Counted from the first letter of the stretch, positions 16,782 to 26,053 are shown. The stretch is DNA of 64,000 nucleotides from Fibrobacteria bacterium (GCA_025360005.1 JANYDA010000006.1:62001-126000); one strand, 5' to 3'. Notes: generated by a model not told the origin, from the letters alone. Numbers and translations are program-made.

Positions 16782-19088
16782 ATGGCGAAGCAAATCCTGA
16801 TCGATTCCTATTTCGGATTGGTCCGAACCGCCATCGCGGAAGGGTCCATGCTTATGGACTACTATGAAGAGTCCCCCGATCAAGGGCGGGCCAAAGGCAA
16901 TATCTATCGCGGCGTGATCAAGAGAATCGATGCCCCCATCCAGGCCGCATTCGTCCGCTTCGGCGGCGGCAGGGACGGCTTCCTGCCTTTGCGCGATGCC
17001 GAGTCCGGCCGTAAGACCCCCAAGGTGGGGGATGTCCTGCTGGTGCAAGTGGTGAAGGACGAAGTAGGCGATAAGGGCGCGGCGCTCACCACCAAACTTT
17101 CCCTGTCGGGCAGGTACCTTGTCTACATCCCGGCGCGGGAAAACGAAGGCGGAATTTCCAGCCGCATCACCGATGAGGATCGCGCGGCCCTGAAGAAAAT
17201 CCTGGGCGGGATGTCCATCCCGGAAGGCGGCTCCGTCATCCTCCGCACGGCGGCCATGCACAAACGTCCGGCTGAACTGCAGGCCGATCTGGATCGCCTC
17301 ACGGAAACCTATTGCGAGATCGAAGACAAATTCGGGCAAGGCGGTGAGCCCGGCCTGATGTTCAAGGAGGTACCACCCGCGTTGCGGTATCTCCGGGAAT
17401 ACTATACCCCGGAAATCGAACGCATCTGGGTCAACCAAGAAGAAGTGCTGAACCAGTGCCGGCAGTTTTTTCATCTCTATGAACCGGCTTCCGCCGCCAA
17501 AGTGGCTTTATCCCACGACGGACCGCTCATGTTCCAGAAAATGGGGTTGGAGGCGGACGTGGATCGCCTCAATTCCCGTAAAGTCTCCCTGCCCTCGGGC
17601 GCGAATATCGTCATCGATCAGGCCGAGGCGTTGGTGGCTATCGACGTGAACTCCGCCAAGGCCGGAGGGCGCGGGGAAGACGGCCGCAAACGGGGCGAGG
17701 AACGCCGCCCCCACGGCAAGGTGGAGCCCATCGTCGAGTCCGATGCCATGCGTGCGGATCCGGCGGAAATTTCGGCGGGTGACAGGGAGGAAGTTGGGGG
17801 CCATGGCTCTGCGGAAGCCATTGCCGATACGGACCGGATGGCAAAAGGAAATGCAAAGGGTCGCGGGAAAAGGGGCGCTGCGGCCAAGGGGGATGCCAAA
17901 GGCCGGGCCGTGGGGAACGCTTCGGACCTGGAGGATACCGTATTCGCCGTGAACCTGGAAGCCGCCGGGGAGATCGCGCGGCAACTCCGCTTGCGGGACC
18001 TGGGCGGCATCATCATCGTGGACTTCATCGATATGGAGGAGGAGAAGCACCGCCGCCGCATCGAAGAGGCCATGCGGAAGGCCTTGTCCGACGACAAGGC
18101 CAAGGTAAAGGTGTATGACATCAGCCCGCTGGGCATTATGCAAATCAGCCGGCAACGCCTGCGCAAGGCCGGGCCCAATTTTTCCCGGCAGGCCTGCGAG
18201 CCCTGCCAGGGCAGAGGTTGGCATCCTTCGTCATCGGCAGCCGCGCTCACCGTATTGAGGAAGCTGGAGGAACGGCTGCACGGAAAAAAGGCGGGCCAGA
18301 ACCTTTCCGTAGCGGCGCCCTACCCGGTGGCCAATAAGCTGCTGAACGATTTCCGTGAACAGATCCTGTCCATGGAAAGGCTTTTCGGATGTACCCTGCG
18401 CGTTACCGCCCTGCCCGCCTCTTCCGGCGAAGCCGCCATTCTGCCCCAGGTCCCCGCTCAGGAAGACGGGCGGGACCGGGAAGCGGGCAGGCCGCAAGAC
18501 CCGATGCGGAAGCCGGAACCCCGGTCTAACCGCGCCGCGTCGAATGGGAATGGCCCGGCCATGCCGTCGCGCCATCGGTCGGCGGGTAAGCGGACGGAGG
18601 GCCCGCTTTCCAAAGCCGGAGTCGCGGAGGGCCCCCCGATGGAGGGCGGAACCGAATCGATGGGCCCGGCCGCGGCAGAGGCGGAATCCAAAAGCGGCGA
18701 TGCGAATCGGAGAGGGCGCACTCGCGGCGCCGGTTCCCGGCGTCCTTCGGGCCGCGCGGGAGGCCCGGCGGTTGCCGGCGGTTCCCATCCGGCCAACGCA
18801 TCGGCGCCATCGGATATGCCCGCCCGGAGGACGGTACCGCTGGTGATCCAGGCAGCCGGGCCGCCGCAGCCCAAACAGAACCGCGACCCTGCGCCGCAAC
18901 GAGATGGCGGTGCCCGCGTACCTTCCCAGGCCCGGGCGCCGGTGTCGACGGCGGCGGATTCCGCCGATGCTGCCGATGCGAAGAATGCTGCGCCCGGGGG
19001 CGAACCTCATCGCCGGCGACGCAGGTCGAGACGGGGCAGAGGCGGGGGTAAGGGCGGGGCTTCGCGCAGTCCTATCGAGAAAGCTTGA
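16782..19088 (+). CDS. rng: RNase E/G-family endoribonuclease with catalytic-domain insertion
   Basis: This 768-residue single-strand endoribonuclease should process rRNA and tRNA precursors and start mRNA decay. It has an S1-type RNA-binding region (NIYRGVIKRIDAPIQAAFVRF), the 5' sensor region, and the DNase I-like core with metal-binding Asp288 (VAIDVNS) and Asp414 (IIIVDFIDM). The Zn-link is Cys472-x-x-Cys475 (CEPCQG). Between the two catalytic Asp residues is an extra segment of about 85 residues (roughly 297-381), rich in Gly, Lys and Arg; in E. coli RNase E the same Asp residues are 43 apart, here 126. Residues 560-768 form a Pro/Arg/Gly-rich tail ending in RRRRRSRRGRGGGKGG, likely for RNA or partner binding. 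It lies beside tRNA-Leu, on the opposite strand. Confidence 0.93.
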   Translation: MAKQILIDSYFGLVRTAIAEGSMLMDYYEESPDQGRAKGNIYRGVIKRIDAPIQAAFVRFGGGRDGFLPLRDAESGRKTPKVGDVLLVQVVKDEVGDKGAALTTKLSLSGRYLVYIPARENEGGISSRITDEDRAALKKILGGMSIPEGGSVILRTAAMHKRPAELQADLDRLTETYCEIEDKFGQGGEPGLMFKEVPPALRYLREYYTPEIERIWVNQEEVLNQCRQFFHLYEPASAAKVALSHDGPLMFQKMGLEADVDRLNSRKVSLPSGANIVIDQAEALVAIDVNSAKAGGRGEDGRKRGEERRPHGKVEPIVESDAMRADPAEISAGDREEVGGHGSAEAIADTDRMAKGNAKGRGKRGAAAKGDAKGRAVGNASDLEDTVFAVNLEAAGEIARQLRLRDLGGIIIVDFIDMEEEKHRRRIEEAMRKALSDDKAKVKVYDISPLGIMQISRQRLRKAGPNFSRQACEPCQGRGWHPSSSAAALTVLRKLEERLHGKKAGQNLSVAAPYPVANKLLNDFREQILSMERLFGCTLRVTALPASSGEAAILPQVPAQEDGRDREAGRPQDPMRKPEPRSNRAASNGNGPAMPSRHRSAGKRTEGPLSKAGVAEGPPMEGGTESMGPAAAEAESKSGDANRRGRTRGAGSRRPSGRAGGPAVAGGSHPANASAPSDMPARRTVPLVIQAAGPPQPKQNRDPAPQRDGGARVPSQARAPVSTAADSADAADAKNAAPGGEPHRRRRRSRRGRGGGKGGASRSPIEKA

Positions 19089-19095
19089 TCGGGTC

Positions 19096-20334
19096 TTAAG
19101 GGGTCAACGGCACCGGTTGCGACAGGAATTTCAAGGGCTTCAGGTTCATCAAAGCGTAGTCGTTGGCCGCCTCCAGACTGGGAAAACGGCCGATGCGCAC
19201 CTGGTACATGCGCTTGCCGCCACGGTTGGATTCCAGCAACTCGGCTGCCAGGCCGTGTTTCTGGAGGCTGGCCATCATCGTCTGGGCATTGGATCCCTGG
19301 GAAAAGGCGCCCAGTTGCAGGGTATAGCCCTTCGCGGTCTCCGATCCCGCAGGTAACATCGGCGCTTCCGTAACCTTCTTGCTACTGTCGGCGGGTTTGC
19401 CGGAGGCGGGCCCAGGCTCCGGGGGCGCTCCGGCGGCCGCCAGCGAATCCCTGACGGGCGGGAGCGGGCGGGGAAGGCCGGATCCGGATTTCCAGCGCGA
19501 GGTATCCGCCCCGGCGTTCAGCTTGCGCAGGTAACGCGCTTCCGGCGATTGCGGGTAACGCGAAAGCAGCCGGTTCATCAGGTTCTTTTCTCCGGTCCTG
19601 TCGATGCCTTGCCGGAGCTGTGCTGCCAAGAGCAGCAGCGGCCCGCGCTCCTCCTCCGGAGCTTTCTCCATGGCGTTGCGGGCCGCTTCCCAGGCTCCGT
19701 CGCGATCGCCTTTGGCCGCTTTGGCCCTGGCCAGCCCTTCCAAGGCCAGCGGAAAATAATATTCGTCGGGCTTGGAGCGAACCAGGAGTTTTTGGAACCA
19801 GGCTTCGCCGGAATCGAGATAGGCCGCCCGGTCCGGACGCGACTGTGCCATGGACAGGCAGGCATTGCCCATCCAATAATGGGCCGGTTCCTTCCAATCC
19901 CCGTTGGGAAAGCGGAACAGGTAATCGCGGAAGAAGGGGATGGCCAGGGAATACTTGCCCGCGGCGTAGTTGATTTGCCCCAACCGGAACAGGCTTTCCT
20001 CCCCTTCCGGAGTGGCCGCGCCGGCCTTGACGGCCTGTTTGAAATACTCGGAGGATTCCTTCGCTTCCGGACTGAGCTTGCCCATCATCAGGAGCAGGAA
20101 GGGATTTGCGGCGTCTTCCGCCAGCGCGGATTTGCAAACCGCATAGGCCGAATCCAACCAACCTTTGCGGGCCAGGGTAAGGATTTCTTCCGTTGTCGAG
20201 GAATGCGGCGGCACGGGTTCCGCCTTGGACAGATCCGGATGGGCAGGCAAGCTCGCGCCCGAGGGCGCGGCGGACAAGGAGAGGAGTAGGACGGCCATGA
20301 TGGCGGCGCGGGAGCGGGTGTTGGTGGGATTCAC
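19096..20334 (-). CDS. Exported TPR-like protein with C-terminal SPOR domain
   Basis: A 412-residue protein with a signal peptide (residues 1-27). Residues 50-270 are helical repeats of TPR type (for example LGQINYAAGKYSLAIPFFRDY and ALEGLARAKAAKGDRDGAW). A Pro-rich linker follows (about 285-330). Residues 335-405 form a SPOR domain: GYTLQLGAFSQGSNAQTMMA, then MYQVRIGRFPSLEAANDYA. SPOR domains bind denuded septal peptidoglycan, so a cell-division or envelope role is likely. The gene converges with rng at a 7-bp gap and overlaps the LapA-like gene upstream by 4 nt. Confidence 0.83.
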   Translation of the reverse strand: MNPTNTRSRAAIMAVLLLSLSAAPSGASLPAHPDLSKAEPVPPHSSTTEEILTLARKGWLDSAYAVCKSALAEDAANPFLLLMMGKLSPEAKESSEYFKQAVKAGAATPEGEESLFRLGQINYAAGKYSLAIPFFRDYLFRFPNGDWKEPAHYWMGNACLSMAQSRPDRAAYLDSGEAWFQKLLVRSKPDEYYFPLALEGLARAKAAKGDRDGAWEAARNAMEKAPEEERGPLLLLAAQLRQGIDRTGEKNLMNRLLSRYPQSPEARYLRKLNAGADTSRWKSGSGLPRPLPPVRDSLAAAGAPPEPGPASGKPADSSKKVTEAPMLPAGSETAKGYTLQLGAFSQGSNAQTMMASLQKHGLAAELLESNRGGKRMYQVRIGRFPSLEAANDYALMNLKPLKFLSQPVPLTP

Positions 20335-20675
20335 AGGCCGAGACGTTTCTCCAAATCCGGATTGCCGACGGCGGGTTTGCCCGCGATGGTTGCTGACGAC
20401 TGCAAGCGGGCGATTTCCGCCTGCAACTTCGCCATCTCCAGGGCGCCGCGGCGCACCTTGCGTTTGAGGGAAAGGGTGCGCGGCAGGTCGATGGCCAGGA
20501 AGAGGGTGGCTCCCAGCGTGAATGCCAGACCCATCCAGATGGCTTGGAACAAGGTAAAGCGGTATTTGAAAAACACCAGTTCTTCCGCCTGGCCCAGGTA
20601 GGCGTGGTTCTGGACGATGAGGATCCCTATCAAGATCAAAATGGCCAGGAAGAAAAAGCGTTTAAGATAGGTCAT
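20331..20675 (-). CDS. LapA-like (DUF1049) inner-membrane protein
   Basis: A 114-residue protein with two transmembrane segments (about residues 6-22 and 42-62), separated by the typical short loop (NHAYLGQAEELVFFKYRFTL), then a basic helical tail (LKRKVRRGALEMAKLQAEIA). This matches LapA/DUF1049 proteins, which in E. coli work with LapB in controlling LPS synthesis; that role is inferred only. ATG 20675 is chosen because GGGGAGG lies 5 nt upstream; the frame extends further but would lie inside miaB. It overlaps miaB by 14 nt and the SPOR gene by 4 nt, indicating an operon. Confidence 0.75.
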   Translation of the reverse strand: MTYLKRFFFLAILILIGILIVQNHAYLGQAEELVFFKYRFTLFQAIWMGLAFTLGATLFLAIDLPRTLSLKRKVRRGALEMAKLQAEIARLQSSATIAGKPAVGNPDLEKRLGL

Positions 20676-22014
20676 GCGACCCTCCCCATGGAGCGATAGC
20701 CTCGCCTCGCAAGACCAATCCGCTGCGGGAGAGAATGCGCGCCCGGACCAAGGATCCCTTGCCCAGGCCCGGAGCATCCGGGATGATGACTTTCTTGCAG
20801 CAACCGGTTTTGCCGACCCATTCGTTACGGTCCCGGGAAGAGCGATCCTCCAGGAGGATTTCCTCCACGCGGCCCGACATGGCGTCCAGGCGCTTCTCCG
20901 TGATGCCCATCTGTAATTGGATCAGCCGCTCCAGCCGCGCGTGCTTTTCTTCCGCGCCCAGGGTTTCCGGCTCGTCGAAGGCGGGCGTCCCCTCGCGCGG
21001 GGAATAGGAGAACATGAAGGCGCTGTCGAAACCCACCTCTTCAACCAGGGAGAGGGTCTCGCGGTAGTCGGCTTCCGTTTCGCCCACGAAACCGGTGATG
21101 ATGTCCGTGGTGATGCCGAGATTGGGTATGCTGCCGCGCAGCTCCGCCACGATTTCCAGGAAGCGCTCCCGCGTGTATTGCCTGCGCATCTTCTTGAGCA
21201 TGGCGTTGGATCCCGATTGCACGGGCATATGCACGTGATTGCAGATCTTTTCCGATTCGGCCATGGCGCGGATGGTGTCGCTGTCGAAGTGGCGCGGATG
21301 CGGGGATGTGAAGCGGATCCGTTTCAGGCCTTCCACCCGGTTCAATTTCCGGAGCAGGGAAGCGAAGTCGTCCCCTTCGGTGCGGTAGGAGTTGACCGTC
21401 TGGCCCAGCAGGCAAACCTCTTGCACGCCTTCCGATACGGCCCGTTCCACCTCCGCGATGATGGAGGGCGCTTCCCGGCTGCGTTCCACCCCGCGTACGG
21501 TTGGAACGATGCAGTAAGTGCAGCGCTTGTTGCAGCCGCGCATGATGGTGATATGGCAGGTCACGGCGGAATCCAGCTTGGCCATGATGCCGTCATAGTT
21601 CTCGAACGCATTCTGTTCGGTCAGCACGGCCGCGGTCCCGCCCTTGCGCTGGAACAGCAATGCCTCCAGTTCCCGGTAATTGTCGGGACCCACCACGTAG
21701 TCGACATGATCCAGTTCCACCGGGATCTTATCCCCGTGGTTCTGGGCCATGCAGCCGATCACGGCGATGCGGACATCCGGATTGCGGCGCTTGTAATGGC
21801 GCATGGCGGCGATGCGGGCGTAGGCCCTGTCTTCCGCCCCGCCGCGGATGGAGCAGGTGTTGACGATGAGCACGTCCGCTTCCTCCGCATCCCCCGTCGC
21901 CAACATGCCCTTCTTCTCCAGCATGCCCCCGATGAGATTGGAATCGTACACGTTCATCTGGCAGCCGAAGGTGGCCAGGAAATATTTTCCGGCGGATCCG
22001 CCGTCCGGGCTCAC
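20662..22014 (-). CDS. miaB: tRNA-2-methylthio-N6-dimethylallyladenosine synthase
   Basis: MiaB is a radical-SAM methylthiotransferase that modifies A37 of tRNAs reading codons that begin with U. The 450-residue protein has the N-terminal UPF0004 domain (TFGCQMN, then VNTCSIR and IGCMAQ, whose three Cys hold one FeS cluster), the radical-SAM motif GCNKRCTYCIVP (second cluster), and a C-terminal TRAM domain (RVEEILLED...). GTG 22014 is chosen because its bases overlap the HAD stop codon (GTGA), and it places the FGCQMN motif at the usual distance. The longer open frame upstream is read through the HAD gene in another frame. It may be relevant that tRNA-Leu(CAA), a UUG reader, lies 4 kb away. 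Confidence 0.95.
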   Translation of the reverse strand: MSPDGGSAGKYFLATFGCQMNVYDSNLIGGMLEKKGMLATGDAEEADVLIVNTCSIRGGAEDRAYARIAAMRHYKRRNPDVRIAVIGCMAQNHGDKIPVELDHVDYVVGPDNYRELEALLFQRKGGTAAVLTEQNAFENYDGIMAKLDSAVTCHITIMRGCNKRCTYCIVPTVRGVERSREAPSIIAEVERAVSEGVQEVCLLGQTVNSYRTEGDDFASLLRKLNRVEGLKRIRFTSPHPRHFDSDTIRAMAESEKICNHVHMPVQSGSNAMLKKMRRQYTRERFLEIVAELRGSIPNLGITTDIITGFVGETEADYRETLSLVEEVGFDSAFMFSYSPREGTPAFDEPETLGAEEKHARLERLIQLQMGITEKRLDAMSGRVEEILLEDRSSRDRNEWVGKTGCCKKVIIPDAPGLGKGSLVRARILSRSGLVLRGEAIAPWGGSHDLS

Positions 22015-22706
22015 GGCCGGTCTCCCGCTTGCGCGCCGATGCGGGCTTCCAAGGCGGCGATGCTCCGGGGCAAGGCATCCATGGATGCGAATACGGATTC
22101 CGGATTCTCCCGCACCAAGGCTTCTGCGGGCGCCATGCCGCCGGTGAACCCCAGGAAATGCGTGCCGGCCCGTTTCGCAACCCGCAAATCCTGCAAACCG
22201 TCCCCGATCATCAGGGTCTCTTGCGCGGACACGCCTTCCGCTTCCATGATCTGCCGGAGCGCGCCCGGGTCGGGTTTTTTTCCGAAGGGATTGTCGCCGC
22301 CCACCAGGCGGGTGAAATGGCCCGCCATCCCCAGCCCGGCCACGATTTTGCGGGCGGGTTCGTCCGGTTTGTTGGTCAAGACCGCTTTGCGCATCCCCGC
22401 CAGCATCTGCAGTGACGCCAGTACCCCCGGATAAGGCCGCGTTTCCGCCAGGCAATTGTCCCGATAAAATTCCAGAAAGGCCTCCAGCGATCCGTCGATT
22501 TCATCCGAGGAAGCGTCGCCGTCCCCGGATGCCATCAGGCTGCGGGTGATCAAGGTGCGGGCGCCGTCCCCCAGGAATCCGATGATGGTGTCCAACGGCA
22601 GGGGGGAATGCCCGGCATGGGCGATAGCATGGTTCACGGCTGCGGCGAGATCGTTGGCCGTATCCGCCAAAGTGCCATCCAAATCGAAAACTAATAGCTT
22701 TATCAC
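22011..22706 (-). CDS. HAD-family phosphatase, phosphoglycolate phosphatase-like
   Basis: A 231-residue HAD-superfamily hydrolase. Motif I is FDLDGTLAD (nucleophile Asp followed by acid/base Asp), motif II is the VLTNKP segment, and motif IV is MIGDGLQDLRVAKRAG. The helical cap between motifs I and II is the C1 type seen in phosphoglycolate phosphatases (Gph) and pyrophosphatases. Substrate cannot be fixed from sequence. GTG 22706 is the only near start and puts motif I at residues 7-13, normal for the family; the upstream ATG at 22772 would overlap the divergent DUF2334 gene. Downstream it overlaps miaB by GTGA. Confidence 0.82.
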   Translation of the reverse strand: MIKLLVFDLDGTLADTANDLAAAVNHAIAHAGHSPLPLDTIIGFLGDGARTLITRSLMASGDGDASSDEIDGSLEAFLEFYRDNCLAETRPYPGVLASLQMLAGMRKAVLTNKPDEPARKIVAGLGMAGHFTRLVGGDNPFGKKPDPGALRQIMEAEGVSAQETLMIGDGLQDLRVAKRAGTHFLGFTGGMAPAEALVRENPESVFASMDALPRSIAALEARIGAQAGDRP

Positions 22707-22748
22707 TTCAGAAAGATAAACTTCAACGCTGAGCCCGGCCAGGGACGT

Positions 22749-23561
22749 ATGCGCTTCCTTCTTTCCATCCATGACGTTTGGCCCGGAAACTTTCCGTTAG
22801 TCGCCGGATATTTGGCGCGTTTGCGGTCCTTGGGCGCCCGCCGCATAGGCCTGCTGGTGGTGCCGGCGTTCCATGGACAACCTCCCATGGACCAAAGCCC
22901 GGATTTTCTGGCTTGGTTGCGCCAGGAAAGCGCGGAGGGCACGGAGCTTTTCCTGCATGGATACCATCATTTGATGATCGAATCGGCGGCACCGGGGACC
23001 TATCTGGGCGGACGCAGCGCCTATGGGCGCTGGGTGAATAGGACATTGGTTTCCCGGGAGGCGGAGTTCTGCGGATTACCGGGCGGGAAAAGCGATGGGT
23101 TGCTGGATCTGGGACTGGAATGCTGGCGGCGGACGGGCCTGCCCTTGACGGGCTTTGTCGCGCCTACCTGGCACGGGTCGCCTTCGCCGGAAAGCCTGCG
23201 CGCCCGCGGGCTGGAGTTATGGGAAACCCGCTTCAAGGTAGAGCGGCTCGCGGACCGCGTTTCCCGTTTCGTCCCTCCGCTGGCATGGGATCTTTCGCGG
23301 GGGAACGGACCGGAATTGTTCGGGGGCAGGGCCTGGCTCCGGGCCGCATTGGCATTGCCCGTCATCAAGGTGGCCATCCATCCGGGCGATTTGGAAGGCG
23401 AAAGGACGCGGGCCATCCTGGAAAGCATCTTCCGATCGGGCCGCAATATCTCCTATCGCGAGCTTTTTCGGCCGGAAGGCGTCCCGGCCGCGTATGAACC
23501 CCAGGGTAACCGGCAGGATACCCTAACGGCCCCGGGAAACCCAGCTCCCCGGACACCCTAG
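22749..23561 (+). CDS. DUF2334 / polysaccharide-deacetylase-like protein
   Basis: A 270-residue protein resembling DUF2334 members of the carbohydrate esterase/NodB-like fold. Motifs: SIHDVWP at the N terminus (metal-binding HD pattern), LLVVPAFHG, and LFLHGYHH (HxxxHH-like). GFVAPTWHGSP corresponds to the substrate-binding block and KVAIHPGD to the final His motif. It probably removes acyl groups from a glycan or acts on a related substrate, but none can be named. There is no signal peptide. It is divergent from the HAD gene with only 42 bp between starts, so the two promoters must overlap. Confidence 0.75.
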   Translation: MRFLLSIHDVWPGNFPLVAGYLARLRSLGARRIGLLVVPAFHGQPPMDQSPDFLAWLRQESAEGTELFLHGYHHLMIESAAPGTYLGGRSAYGRWVNRTLVSREAEFCGLPGGKSDGLLDLGLECWRRTGLPLTGFVAPTWHGSPSPESLRARGLELWETRFKVERLADRVSRFVPPLAWDLSRGNGPELFGGRAWLRAALALPVIKVAIHPGDLEGERTRAILESIFRSGRNISYRELFRPEGVPAAYEPQGNRQDTLTAPGNPAPRTP

Positions 23562-23617
23562 GACGGAACCTGGAGGCGCGGCTGCGGGACGGTATGCCGG
23601 GCGGATGGGCCGCCTAG

Positions 23618-23989
23618 TTAGGGCGCGGCTACGATGGTTATTTTGGCGGAAACCTCCGTGACCAGCTTTCCGTTCTTGTCATCCGTAGCCGTGATCAAGG
23701 TGGTTCCCGGTTTCTTCCCTAATACATATTGGGCGTTCGCTATCGAGGCGACGTTAGTGTCCGAACTGGCCAGGGTGAAATAGGTATAAGGATTGGTGGT
23801 AACTGTTCGTCCAGTAGCATCAACGAAGGTTTTGGATACGGCCCAGCGCGGGCTGGTTTCCCCTTCCGCCAGAGTCGACTTACCCGTGTTTACGAACTCC
23901 AGCTTGGTGGGATCCTTGGAGGCATCGGTGGTGCAACCCATGATCCCGTAACCGCAGACCATTACGGTCAATAGCTTCTTCATCGTCAT
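23618..23989 (-). CDS. Small lipoprotein with bacterial Ig-like fold
   Basis: A 123-residue protein with a lipoprotein signal (MKKLLTVMVCGYGIMGC, predicted lipidated Cys). The remainder has the pattern of a bacterial Ig-like group 2 (BIG2) domain: alternating beta strands ending in FTLASSDTNVASIANAQYVL, then GKKPGTTLITATDDKNG and VSAKITIV. Such domains usually mediate adhesion or structural contact on the surface. The start ATG 23989 has GGAG about 5 nt upstream. It stands alone, divergent from the M14 carboxypeptidase gene. Confidence 0.68.
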   Translation of the reverse strand: MTMKKLLTVMVCGYGIMGCTTDASKDPTKLEFVNTGKSTLAEGETSPRWAVSKTFVDATGRTVTTNPYTYFTLASSDTNVASIANAQYVLGKKPGTTLITATDDKNGKLVTEVSAKITIVAAP

Positions 23990-24216
23990 CTTCGCTCCAT
24001 TCCCATAGTATTTCTTTTTGACGCATGCGCCCGTGCCTTTGTTCGCCCATTGCCTTTTAAGGTGAGGGTGAGGGTGGAGGCCCGGGATCAGGAGGGCTCT
24101 ACTGAAACGTCTACTAATTTACAAAGCGGTATTCGGGAAAGGAGGGGATGGCCCGGCGGGCCGGAAGAATTATTATTAGCCTGAATCGGATTCCCCTTTC
24201 TGGATCGGACCCCGGT

Positions 24217-25398
24217 ATGCTAAAGATGATTGTGCCGTTAGCCCTGGCAGCCACCCTGATAGGCGCCGCGTCCATCGCGCAGGTATCGGCTGCCGTGCCC
24301 GCGCGGGTGGCCGCTTATGCGGACAGCGCCATTCAATGGGGATACGGATATGATTCCCTGTTGCGGGACCTGGCCATTTGGCGCAAGCATCCCAACGTGA
24401 GGATTGACTCCATCGGCGCCAGCTCGCAGGGGCGCGCCATCTGGATGGTTACCATTACGGATGGCTTGGACAGCCTGGGACCGGTGGATGATCCATCCGC
24501 CAGGAAGCACCGGGTCATCATCCATGCCCGCACGCACCCGGCCGAGGTGCAGGTGGAATATATCGCCAATGAAGCCATCAAGCAATTGCTGGATACGGGC
24601 TTTGCGGCCGAAAGGCTGCGCAGCGAATTCATCTTCAACATCATCCCCATGTACAATCCCGACGGTGTGGAGTTGGGGCACAGCCGCCTGAACGCCCATC
24701 TGGTGGATTTGGAAGGCGATTGGAACAAGCAGGTCCTGGAGCCGGAAGTGGTGGCCTTGAAGCGCACTTTCGAGACTTTCCAGGCGGGCCCCATTCCGGT
24801 GGACGTGGCCCTGAACCTCCATTCCGATACGGTCAATTGCACGCGCTTCTTTTTCTTCCACGCCGCCCTCGCCACGTCCGGATTCTACGCCGATCTGGAA
24901 AAGAATTTCATCGGCGGGGTGCAATCGCATTTCCCCGGCGGTATCCGCGACTGGAGCTACCTGAACGGCTGGAGCGATGGATTCCTGAGCCAATACCCGG
25001 AATCCTTCTGGTGGACCACGCAGCGCGAAAAGGTCATGGCCCTTACCTACGAGGATTCCAATTGCCCCAATGCCGGCGGGTTCGACAGCACTGGCCGCGC
25101 GCTGGTGCTGGGCGCCAGGGATTACGTGGCAGGGCGCATGCAGGCGGCGCTCCGGAAAGGGCCGCCTACCGTATCGCGCGTGTTACTCTCGCCGGAGGGC
25201 GTCAGGATTTACGGCGGTCCGCCCGGATCGTATTGGCAGGTGGACGACCTGCTTGGCAGGCGCCTCGCGGGCGGCTCGTTCGGTGCGCAGGGCATCCTGA
25301 TCGCATGGCGGGAATTGCGCGCGGCGCCCACGCGGATCCTCTCCGTCATGCGTCCATTTCAAACCACGGAACGCGTAAGGCTTCCGCTCAACCGGTAA
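24217..25398 (+). CDS. Exported M14-family zinc carboxypeptidase
   Basis: A 393-residue zinc carboxypeptidase, probably acting on peptides outside the cytoplasm. The zinc ligands are visible: HPAE in ARTHPAEVQVEY (HxxE) and the third His in LNLHSD. YNPDGV is the conserved substrate block, and ALTYEDS contains the catalytic glutamate. The M14 core runs from about residue 45 to 330, with a C-terminal beta-like tail (VSRVLLSPEGVRIYG). ATG 24217 is chosen because it begins a clean signal peptide (MLKMIVPLALAATLIGAA). An in-frame ATG at 24148 preceded by AAAGGAGG at only 2 nt is the alternative start. Confidence 0.85.
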   Translation: MLKMIVPLALAATLIGAASIAQVSAAVPARVAAYADSAIQWGYGYDSLLRDLAIWRKHPNVRIDSIGASSQGRAIWMVTITDGLDSLGPVDDPSARKHRVIIHARTHPAEVQVEYIANEAIKQLLDTGFAAERLRSEFIFNIIPMYNPDGVELGHSRLNAHLVDLEGDWNKQVLEPEVVALKRTFETFQAGPIPVDVALNLHSDTVNCTRFFFFHAALATSGFYADLEKNFIGGVQSHFPGGIRDWSYLNGWSDGFLSQYPESFWWTTQREKVMALTYEDSNCPNAGGFDSTGRALVLGARDYVAGRMQAALRKGPPTVSRVLLSPEGVRIYGGPPGSYWQVDDLLGRRLAGGSFGAQGILIAWRELRAAPTRILSVMRPFQTTERVRLPLNR

Positions 25399-25504
25399 AA
25401 GCGCCGTAATACGGGACCGCGGGGCCTGATGTTGCGGCTTGCTTGGGCGCTTTTCGTTGTTTGGGGAGCGATTTTCGGATCCGGCCTTGACTGGGTGGCG
25501 GCTT

Positions 25505-26053
25505 ATGGTAGTTTTCGGGATGATGACGCCTTCACTTTGCAAATCACTAATGGCCGCGTGCCTGCTGGTCGGTGCGGCTTTGAGCGGTGCCGGCCATGCG
25601 CAAGAGGCAGAGCAGCCGGCTCCGGAAACCACGGCGCCTGCGGATTTGGAAATTCCGGCGGTCTCGGGCGAAAATAATGTCGCCACCGCCCCATCGCTGA
25701 ACCTGGCTTCCGGCTTCGCCGGGGAACATGCTCCCTTGGCTTTGTTTTCGCTCGGATCGCTGGCCGTCGGCGGGGTCTTCTACGGAATCAGCAATTCCAT
25801 GCGCGGCGCGGATGTGGCCTATACGGCCAGGGATCGTTCGCAATTCACCTCCGCGGTGGGCGTGGCCGGATTGACCGCCCTGTTCGCAGCGGGCGCCTAT
25901 CTCTATTACGCGCACCAGGCCGCGTATGTGGCGGCTCATGTGGATGAGAAGGCCCCGGCCTGGGATGCGGCCATGACCGGAGGCGTGGCTCCGGACGGCC
26001 ACGTCGACATCGGAGCCCGTCTTACCCTGGCGCTGCCTTCCCTTTCCCGGTAA
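25505..26053 (+). CDS. Exported membrane protein of unknown function
   Basis: I do not recognise this 182-residue protein. It begins with a hydrophobic signal (LMAACLLVGAALSGAGHAQEAE), followed by an acidic Pro/Ala-rich linker. Two hydrophobic segments follow (about 73-95, PLALFSLGSLAVGGVFYG, and 115-135, VGVAGLTALFAAGAYLYYA), then a C-terminal tail of beta-like residues (GHVDIGARLTLALPSL). Several ATG codons (25439, 25505, 25520, 25523) are possible starts; 25505 has a GGTGG-type site. The short tail and paired hairpin suggest a small envelope protein. Confidence 0.5.
   Translation: MVVFGMMTPSLCKSLMAACLLVGAALSGAGHAQEAEQPAPETTAPADLEIPAVSGENNVATAPSLNLASGFAGEHAPLALFSLGSLAVGGVFYGISNSMRGADVAYTARDRSQFTSAVGVAGLTALFAAGAYLYYAHQAAYVAAHVDEKAPAWDAAMTGGVAPDGHVDIGARLTLALPSLSR

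Noticed and set aside
22015-22455. N-terminal extension of MiaB by about 147 residues
   Set aside because: It is read in another frame through the HAD phosphatase gene; MiaB has normal length from GTG 22014.
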